A stretch of DNA of 64,000 bases from Rhodovulum bhavnagarense. GTDB lineage: Bacteria > Pseudomonadota > Alphaproteobacteria > Rhodobacterales > Rhodobacteraceae. A program made the position numbers and the translations under genes. The DNA is taken from the NCBI RefSeq assembly GCF_004343505.1, contig NZ_SLXU01000001.1, forward strand, positions 186,001 through 250,000. Direction: 5' to 3'. The notes beneath the pieces are model-generated. The model saw only the letters and a list, made by a program, of their open reading frames with translations, had not been told where the DNA came from and ran no database searches. Shown piece after piece: positions 58,586 to 64,000 of this stretch. Position 1 is the first letter of the stretch, and the number at the start of each line of letters is the position of its first letter.

Positions 58586-59335
58586 ATGACAGCACCAGCC
58601 TATCTCGATACGCCCTCGGGCCGCAGGCTGGCCTATCACCGCTTGCCGGGCAAGGGGCCGGGCGTGGTGTTCCTGGGCGGGTTCATGTCCGACATGGAGG
58701 GCACCAAGGCCCGGCACCTCGAAACCTGGGCTCGCGGCTGCGGCCGTTCCTTCCTGCGCTTTGACTATTCCGGGCATGGCCAAAGTTCGGGCGCGTTTGC
58801 CGACGGGTGCATCGGTGACTGGGCGCAGGATGCCGGGGCCGCGCTGAGCGCGCTGACCGAGGGGCCGCAAGTCTTGGTGGGGTCATCCATGGGGGGCTGG
58901 ATCGCGCTCTTGCTGGCGCGCGCGCTGCCCGAGCGGGTGGTTGGCATGGTGGGCATCGCCGCCGCCCCCGATTTCACAGAGGACAGCATGTGGGCGGGCT
59001 TCGCGCGGGATCAGCGCGCCGCGCTTATGGCCGACGGCCGGATCGAGATACCCTCGGGCTATGCCGACAGCCCCTACACGATTACCCGTCGCCTGATCGA
59101 GGAGGGCCGCGAAAATCTCGTGCTGCGCGATCCCTTGCGGCTGCCTTTCCCGGTTCGGTTGTTGCAGGGCACGGCAGACGAGGATGTCGAGATGACCACC
59201 GCCCTGCGCCTGCTGGCGCATATCGACTGCGCGGATGCGCGGCTGACCTTGGTCAAGGGCGCCGATCACCGGTTTTCCGAGCCTGCCGACCTGGCCCTGG
59301 TCGAGCAGGCGATCACGGAGATCCTGCCAGACTGA
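58586..59335 (+). CDS. Alpha/beta hydrolase (ABHD10-like)
   Basis: A 249-aa esterase-fold protein. The nucleophile elbow is GSSMGG (VLVGSSMGGWIALLLARALP), the oxyanion region GVVFLGGFMSDMEGTKA, an aspartate in LQGTADEDVEM and a terminal histidine in GADHRFSEPAD. These are the triad of the ABHD10/palmitoyl-esterase-like group; the natural ester is unknown. AAAGGAGT precedes the ATG. It converges on phaZ with a copy of the dispersed element between. Confidence 0.88.
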   Translation: MTAPAYLDTPSGRRLAYHRLPGKGPGVVFLGGFMSDMEGTKARHLETWARGCGRSFLRFDYSGHGQSSGAFADGCIGDWAQDAGAALSALTEGPQVLVGSSMGGWIALLLARALPERVVGMVGIAAAPDFTEDSMWAGFARDQRAALMADGRIEIPSGYADSPYTITRRLIEEGRENLVLRDPLRLPFPVRLLQGTADEDVEMTTALRLLAHIDCADARLTLVKGADHRFSEPADLALVEQAITEILPD

Positions 59336-59349
59336 GACCGGTCCGCCTT

Positions 59350-59371
59350 CTTCTTCTTGGTGCAAATACCC
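59350..59371 (-). repeat. Dispersed intergenic element copy (minus)
   Basis: On the minus strand GGGTATTTGCACCAAGAAGA followed by AG; between the convergent hydrolase and phaZ genes. Confidence 0.75.
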
Positions 59372-59411
59372 ATGCGCCGCAGGCGCGCCGCGCCTTGGCG
59401 CGGCCTCCCGC

Positions 59412-60680
59412 TCAGACCGGCTTGAACTGCGCCCGTCGTTCTTCGGGGGCGGCGGAATTGCCATCGATGAAGTCCAGCACCAGCGGACGGATGTTGTTGC
59501 GCCAGCTCTTGCCCGCGAAGATGCCGTAATGGCCTGCGCCGGGCTCCAGGTGGCTGGCTTTCTTGTCATCGGGCAGCCCGGTGCAAAGCTCCAGCGCCGC
59601 GATGCACTGGCCCGGCGCCGAAATGTCGTCATTGGCCCCCTCGACGGTCTTGACCGCCACGTCGGTGATCGCGCCGATATCGACGCGTCGACCCGCCACG
59701 GTGAAAGCGTTCCTCGCGATTTCGCGCCGCTTGAAGATGCGTTCGACGGTTGACAGGTAGAATTCTGCCGGCATGTCCATCACGGCGAGGTACTCGTCAT
59801 AAAAGCGGTTATGCTTGTCGTGATCGCCCGCCTCGCCCTTGGCCACCTTCAGGATCTGTTCCGAGAAGGCGCGCGAATGGCGGTCGCTGTTCATCGACAT
59901 GAACGAAGCAAGCTGAAGCAGGCCGGGATATACCAGCCGCCCGGCGCCGGCGTATTTGAAACCGACGCGCTGGATCGCAAGCTGTTCGAGCTGTCCCATC
60001 GTGATGCGGCGGCCGAAATCGGTCACATCCGTAGCGGCGGCGTCGGGATCGATCGGGCCCCCGATCAGCGTCAGCGAACGTGGCTGGGCCGCCGGTTCCT
60101 CGCCCGCCAGGTAGGCGGTGGCCGCCAGCGTCAGGGGCGCGGGCTGGCAAACCGCGATCACATGGGTGTCAGGGCCGAGATGTTTCATGAAATCGACAAG
60201 GTAAAGCGTGTAATCCTCGACATCGAACTTGCCCATCGAGACGGGAATATCGCGCGCATTATGCCAGTCGGTGACGAAGACTTCACAATCGGGCAAGAGG
60301 CTGGCCACCGTGGATCGCAGCAAGGTCGCGTAATGTCCCGACATCGGGGCGACCAGCAAGACGCGGCGGGGTTTTTGCGGGCGGCCATGCACCTGGAACT
60401 GGATGAGATCGCCAAAGGGGCGTGTTACTCTTTTTTCCACCGACACGATATGATCACGACCGTCTTCGCCAACGACGGTATTGATGTTCCAGTCGGGCTT
60501 GGCCACCATGCGGGCAAAGGTGCGCTCGGCGACCTCGCCCCATGCGGCAACCATCTTGAACAGCGGGTTCGGCCACAGGCTGAGCGCGGGATAAGACCCA
60601 AGGGCCAGCGCCGAGGCACCCAGCCACTGGTTGGTGTTACGCGCCGTTTCCATCAGGTCGTAGGTCGCCATGTATTTCAT
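59412..60680 (-). CDS. phaZ: Intracellular polyhydroxyalkanoate depolymerase
   Basis: Mobilises stored PHB granules. The 422-aa protein starts MKYMATYDLMETARNTNQWL and has the intracellular-depolymerase active-site block HVIAVCQPAPLTLAATAYLA, where Cys178 takes the place of a serine nucleophile as in Ralstonia PhaZ1. LIGGPIDPDAAATDVTDF and a C-terminal GAGHYGIFAGKSWRNNI, with the likely histidine, follow. The start at 60680 has AAGGAG six bases upstream; the longer in-frame start runs into the divergent phaC region. Confidence 0.93.
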   Translation of the reverse strand: MKYMATYDLMETARNTNQWLGASALALGSYPALSLWPNPLFKMVAAWGEVAERTFARMVAKPDWNINTVVGEDGRDHIVSVEKRVTRPFGDLIQFQVHGRPQKPRRVLLVAPMSGHYATLLRSTVASLLPDCEVFVTDWHNARDIPVSMGKFDVEDYTLYLVDFMKHLGPDTHVIAVCQPAPLTLAATAYLAGEEPAAQPRSLTLIGGPIDPDAAATDVTDFGRRITMGQLEQLAIQRVGFKYAGAGRLVYPGLLQLASFMSMNSDRHSRAFSEQILKVAKGEAGDHDKHNRFYDEYLAVMDMPAEFYLSTVERIFKRREIARNAFTVAGRRVDIGAITDVAVKTVEGANDDISAPGQCIAALELCTGLPDDKKASHLEPGAGHYGIFAGKSWRNNIRPLVLDFIDGNSAAPEERRAQFKPV

Positions 60681-60778
60681 TCGCCACTCCTTTTCCGATA
60701 GTGTATCGGAGACGCGAGACAGCGATGGCCGGGGAGGCGGCCTTGCTGCGCCTGCAAAGGTAGGGGGGAACGCACGCC

Positions 60779-62581
60779 GTGACAACAGATGATCCTTCGG
60801 CCGGGACAGAACTGCCCGGCGCGAACCTCGAGCGGATGAACGCCAATCTGGCAAGGGTCGAGGAATTGACCGAGAGGCTGGTTTCGGCCGTTTCGCGAAA
60901 GCGGCGTATCGATCCCAACCTCCAGGGGCCTGGGCATGAACTCTACATGAAGGCTGCGGCGGCCTATGTCAGCGAGGTTTTACACAACCCTTCCAAGCTG
61001 ATCGAGCACCAGGTCGCGTACTGGGGCAAGGCGCTGAAACATTACGTCGAGGCTCAGCAGGCGCTGGCGCGGGGCACGTTGCAGGCCCCGCCGGACGAAA
61101 CCCCCCATGATGCGCGCTTTTCCAACCCGTTGTGGAAGACCCATCCCTATTTCAACTTCGTCAAGCAGCAATACCTGATGAACGCCGAGGCCATCGGCCG
61201 CGCGGTCGATGACATAGAGGGGTTGGACCCCGTTGATGCCAAGCGCCTGAAATACTTTACGCGGCAGATCGTCGACCTGTTTTCCCCTTCGAATTTTCTC
61301 GGCACCAACCCCGAGGCCTTGGCCCGCGCGGTCGAGACCGAGGGCCAGTCGCTGGTCGACGGGTTGGAAAACCTTGTGCGCGACATCGAGGCCAACGAGG
61401 GCGAGGTCCTTGTGTCGCTGGCCGATAAGAATGCCTTCCAGGTGGGCGCCAATCTCGGGACGGCGCCGGGCAAGGTGGTCTTTCGCAATCGCCTGATGGA
61501 GCTGATCCAGTATACGCCCGACACGGACGAGGTTCATGCCACGCCGCTGATCATCTTTCCCCCGTGGATCAACAAGTTCTACGTGCTTGACCTGACACCG
61601 CAGAAATCGATGATCCGGTGGCTGGTGGGGCAGGGCTACACGGTTTTTGTCGTCTCCTGGGTAAACCCGGATGCCTCTTATGCCGAGGTCGGGCTGGACG
61701 ATTATGTCCAGGAGGGCTATCTGGCCGCGATCGGCGAGGCCAAGGCATTGACCGGCGAAGACAAGGTCAACGTCGCGGGCTATTGCATCGCGGGTACCAC
61801 GCTGGCGCTGACGCTTGCCTTGATGCGCAAGCGCGGCGATAATTCCGTGCGTTCTGCCACGTTCTTTACGACGCTTACGGATTTTTCCGACCAAGGCGAG
61901 GTGGGGGTCTTTCTGGACGACGATTTCGTTGACGGGATCGAAAGGGAAGTGACCGAGAAGGGCTATCTTGACAGTTTCTTCATGTCGCGCACCTTTTCCT
62001 ACTTGCGATCCAACGATTTGATTTATCGCCCGGCGATCCGTAGCTACATGATGGGCGAGGCGCCCCCCGCCTTTGATCTGCTGTTCTGGAACAGTGATTC
62101 GACCAACCTGCCCGCAAAGATGGTGATCGAGTACCTGCGCGGGCTGTGTCAGCAGGACCGGTTTGCCCGTGACGGTTTTGAAATCTGTGGCGAAAGCGTC
62201 AGGCTTTCGGATGTTCGGGTGCCGGTCTGTGCCGTGGCCTGCGAAACCGATCACATCGCGGCCTGGGCGTCCTCTTACGAGGGTGTGCGACAGATGGGGG
62301 CACGTTCTCGATTGTTCATCCTGTCGCAATCGGGCCATATCGCGGGCATCGTGAACCCGCCCGGGCGCAGGAAATACGGCCATTATGTCAGTGATGCCCC
62401 GATGGCGGGGCTTGACGCCGAGGACTGGCGCGCCACCACCACGTTTCACGAAGGGTCGTGGTGGCCACGATGGGATGACTGGTTGAAACGCCGCTCGGGT
62501 CGCAAGGTTCCAGCGCGTGATCCGGGCAAGGGGCTTTGCGATGCGCCCGGTATCTACGTGACAGGCGAAAAAGATATTTGA
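60779..62581 (+). CDS. phaC: Class I poly(R)-hydroxyalkanoate synthase
   Basis: Polymerises (R)-3-hydroxyacyl-CoA into PHA at the granule surface. The 600-aa length, the N-terminal NPLWKTHPYFNFVKQQYL and the lipase-like box GYCIAG with catalytic Cys336 (in VNVAGYCIAGTTLALTLALM) mark class I. IIFPPWINKFYVLDLTPQKS and a late AWASSYEGVRQMG...GHIAGIVNPP, holding the aspartate and histidine, are also typical. The start is GTG at 60779 with AGGGGGGAA upstream. It is divergent from phaZ; phaP follows 127 bp later. Confidence 0.96.
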   Translation: MTTDDPSAGTELPGANLERMNANLARVEELTERLVSAVSRKRRIDPNLQGPGHELYMKAAAAYVSEVLHNPSKLIEHQVAYWGKALKHYVEAQQALARGTLQAPPDETPHDARFSNPLWKTHPYFNFVKQQYLMNAEAIGRAVDDIEGLDPVDAKRLKYFTRQIVDLFSPSNFLGTNPEALARAVETEGQSLVDGLENLVRDIEANEGEVLVSLADKNAFQVGANLGTAPGKVVFRNRLMELIQYTPDTDEVHATPLIIFPPWINKFYVLDLTPQKSMIRWLVGQGYTVFVVSWVNPDASYAEVGLDDYVQEGYLAAIGEAKALTGEDKVNVAGYCIAGTTLALTLALMRKRGDNSVRSATFFTTLTDFSDQGEVGVFLDDDFVDGIEREVTEKGYLDSFFMSRTFSYLRSNDLIYRPAIRSYMMGEAPPAFDLLFWNSDSTNLPAKMVIEYLRGLCQQDRFARDGFEICGESVRLSDVRVPVCAVACETDHIAAWASSYEGVRQMGARSRLFILSQSGHIAGIVNPPGRRKYGHYVSDAPMAGLDAEDWRATTTFHEGSWWPRWDDWLKRRSGRKVPARDPGKGLCDAPGIYVTGEKDI

Positions 62582-62603
62582 ATGTCGACTTTTGCGAGAA
62601 AAA

Positions 62604-62646
62604 TGCTGCGGTGCAGCAATAAATCTTGAAATGCTGCGGTGCAGCA
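62604..62646. promoter_or_regulatory. Two PhaR operators
   Basis: TGCTGCGGTGCAGCA at 62604-62618 and again at 62632-62646, each a perfect dyad holding CTGC-N3-GCAG, the TGC-rich site bound by Paracoccus PhaR. The centres are 28 bp apart. Confidence 0.88.
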
Positions 62647-62654
62647 TGTATGTT
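62626..62654 (+). promoter_or_regulatory. phaP promoter with an operator in the spacer
   Basis: TTGAAA (62626-62631), a 17-base spacer (62632-62648) and TATGTT (62649-62654). The second PhaR operator fills the spacer, so PhaR binding would block RNA polymerase until PHB is present. Confidence 0.75.
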
Positions 62655-62708
62655 CTTCCCATGATCAAGGCCAAGGCCCGCCCCGGCCGCCACCAAGGAG
62701 ACAGACAA

Positions 62709-63152
62709 ATGGCTGACGCCCAGGACTTTACCAAGATGATGCAGGACATGATGTCGGCGTTCTCGATGGATCCGACCGCCATGCAGGACGCGTTCAAGAC
62801 CCAGGCGACGCTCGCCGAGAAGATGTCGAAAGTTGCGCTCGAGGCCGCCGAGAAATCGACAGAGATCTCGGCCAAGTGGACCAAGGACACCATCACCAAG
62901 TTCGGTGATGTGGCCACCGTCAAAGACGAGCCGACCGATTACACCAAGGCCATGACCGATTTCGCCTCGGCCACCGCCGAGATGGCCGCCGAGAACATGG
63001 CCGCTTTTGCCGAGGTCGCCAAGAAGGTTCAGATGGAAACGGTCGAACTGATGCTGGCCGCCGGCAAGGACTTTTCCGAGGATGCGACCTCTGCCATGAA
63101 AAAGGCCACCACCGAGGCGACCAAGGCCGCCAAGAAGGCCACTGCCGTCTGA
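62709..63152 (+). CDS. phaP: Phasin
   Basis: A 147-aa helical granule-coat protein. MADAQDFTKMMQDMMSAFSM at the start, then TQATLAEKMSKVALEAAEKS, FASATAEMAAENMAAFAEVA and a Lys/Ala-rich C-terminus AMKKATTEATKAAKKATA. The amphipathic, heptad-like Ala/Met/Glu composition and the gene order fit the phasin_2 family. It binds PHB granules and controls their size. AAGGAG precedes the ATG. Two PhaR operators and a promoter lie directly upstream, and a strong terminator follows. Confidence 0.93.
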   Translation: MADAQDFTKMMQDMMSAFSMDPTAMQDAFKTQATLAEKMSKVALEAAEKSTEISAKWTKDTITKFGDVATVKDEPTDYTKAMTDFASATAEMAAENMAAFAEVAKKVQMETVELMLAAGKDFSEDATSAMKKATTEATKAAKKATAV

Positions 63153-63207
63153 TCGGCGGTCAGCCAAGAGTTTCCCGCGACTCCTCCTCCCTGTCGACGG
63201 GTTTCCT

Positions 63208-63239
63208 GGGCGGGCGCGTTGCGCCTGCCCTTTTTTTTT
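63208..63239 (+). terminator. Intrinsic terminator of phaP
   Basis: GGGCGGGCGC and GCGCCTGCCC form a stem with one mismatch around GTT, followed by nine T residues. Confidence 0.93.
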
Positions 63240-63265
63240 GCCAGCGCAGCGCGTAATGTTCATTT

Positions 63266-63284
63266 CACTGCATCTGCGGCAATG
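63266..63284. promoter_or_regulatory. Weak TGC-rich site before phaR
   Basis: CACTGCATCTGCGGCAATGC lies 20-40 bases before the phaR start and holds several TGC/GCA triplets but no exact CTGC-N3-GCAG. It might allow PhaR autoregulation, as in Paracoccus. Confidence 0.3.
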
Positions 63285-63304
63285 CCATGAGGAGGAACCG
63301 GCCT

Positions 63305-63853
63305 GTGACCGACGCGAAAAAGCCGCTGCTGATCAAGCGCTACGCCAGTCGTCGTCTCTACAACACCGAGACAAGCGATTACGTCACGCTTGAAGATATA
63401 GCGCGCGTGATCCGCGAGGGGCGCGAGGTGCAGATCGTCGACCTCAAGAGTGGCGATGACCTGACCCGCCAATACCTGTTGCAGATCATCGCCGAACACG
63501 AAAGCAAGGGCGAAAGCGTCCTGCCGATCAATGTGCTGACCGATCTTGTGCGCAGCTACACCACCTCGGCGCAAAGCGTGGTGCCGCAATTTCTTGCCGC
63601 CAGCTTCGAGATGCTGCGCGAGGGGCAGTCCAAGGTGATGGAAAACATGACTGCCATGAGCCCGATGGCTGCCATGCCCGGCTTTGAGGCGATGCGCGCG
63701 CAGCAAGAGGCCTTCATCAAGGCGATGACCGCGGGCTGGACCGGAGGCAATGCCGCACCCGCCCCGAAATCCGCCGAGGGCGCGGACGAGTTGAACGAGA
63801 TCAAACGTCAGCTTGCCGAGTTGCAGAACAAGCTGTCCAGGATCAACGACTGA
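63305..63853 (+). CDS. phaR: Polyhydroxyalkanoate synthesis repressor PhaR
   Basis: A 182-aa DNA- and PHB-binding repressor. The N-terminal PHB/PHA accumulation DNA-binding domain is PLLIKRYASRRLYNTETSDY, VTLEDIARVIREGREVQIVD, followed by the PHB_acc central helix QYLLQIIAEHESKGESVLP. A coiled-coil-like C-terminus ends NEIKRQLAELQNKLSRIND. PhaR represses phaP until granules titrate it. The start is GTG at 63305 with AGGAGG nine bases upstream; an ATG six codons earlier overlaps that ribosome binding site. Confidence 0.94.
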   Translation: MTDAKKPLLIKRYASRRLYNTETSDYVTLEDIARVIREGREVQIVDLKSGDDLTRQYLLQIIAEHESKGESVLPINVLTDLVRSYTTSAQSVVPQFLAASFEMLREGQSKVMENMTAMSPMAAMPGFEAMRAQQEAFIKAMTAGWTGGNAAPAPKSAEGADELNEIKRQLAELQNKLSRIND

Positions 63854-63880
63854 CACCGGCCCGGCCGGACAGGGGGGAGC

Positions 63881-64000
63881 ATGGCCCAGCCGTCCGGCCG
63901 TTTCACGCTCTGGGGGATAGAGGTCTTTGTCGCCGCTGTAGAAGAGGGCACGCTCTCGGCCGCGGCGCGCCGTCTTGGGGCGAGTGTCTCGGCGGTCTCG
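63881..64000 (+). CDS. LysR family regulator, N-terminal part
   Basis: The first 40 codons of a gene cut by the window end. The product MAQPSGRFTLWGIEVFVAAV then EEGTLSAAARRLGASVSAVS is the classic LysR winged helix-turn-helix start. GGGGGGAG precedes the ATG. Target genes lie outside the window. Confidence 0.85.
   Translation, partial: MAQPSGRFTLWGIEVFVAAVEEGTLSAAARRLGASVSAVS

Overview
The window is a stretch of ordinary chromosome from a high-GC alphaproteobacterium, most likely a member of the Rhodobacterales (Roseobacter/Rhodobacter/Paracoccus type). Signs are the rib-nusB cluster with a RibB fused to a degenerate GTP cyclohydrolase II half, a GTTC-N7-GTTC SOS box, a tRNA-His with A73, CarD, two-subunit propionyl-CoA carboxylase under a PccR-type regulator, PhaR/CTGC-N3-GCAG control of a phasin, and many small Rhodobacterales-type proteins. 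I see no prophage, insertion sequence, CRISPR array, integrase or defence island. Nearly all of the sequence is coding, and long open frames opposite real genes are shadows of codon bias.

Layout. 0-3.1 kb: a capsule-export gene fragment, then ribE-ribB-ribH-nusB, a tightly coupled riboflavin/antitermination operon. 3.1-9.6 kb: GST, a small membrane protein, a structured non-coding region (candidate 6S RNA), SOS-controlled mmcB, tRNA-His, a CDP-alcohol phosphotransferase, rluD and rpoH. 9.7-18.7 kb: pepF, PhnA-like, lipase/SCP2 pair, then TPR - Suv3-like helicase - S4 protein - ferredoxin - carD. 18.7-26.9 kb: metallo-hydrolase, ceramidase-like protein, purU, gatCA, lipoprotein, amidase, rnpB, YebE-like, rpmG, Bax1-like. 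27-43.6 kb: LysR/DUF1127 pair, quinone reductase, a regulator behind a consensus sigma-54 promoter, hisN-like, guaD, mgtE-fau-ymdB, two SLC13/TrkA-C permeases tail to tail, yebC, DMT exporter, hemerythrin, CoxG-like.

42-52.6 kb is a propionyl-CoA assimilation locus: PccR-like regulator, divergent pccB, small accessory genes, pccA and methylmalonyl-CoA mutase, with TTTGCAAA boxes between regulator and pccB. Together these carboxylate propionyl-CoA and isomerise methylmalonyl-CoA to succinyl-CoA. 59.4-63.9 kb is a polyhydroxyalkanoate granule locus: phaZ divergent from phaC, then phaP and phaR; two perfect PhaR-type operators precede phaP, one exactly filling the promoter spacer.

The least explained signals are: a dispersed intergenic element (core GGGTATTTGGRCCAAGAAGA), found here only in gaps between convergent genes; the candidate 6S RNA; the sigma-54 promoter with two TTGC-N5-GCAA dyads 30 bp apart; and the small lipoproteins inside the pcc locus. 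I find no strong evidence for a wholly new multi-gene system.
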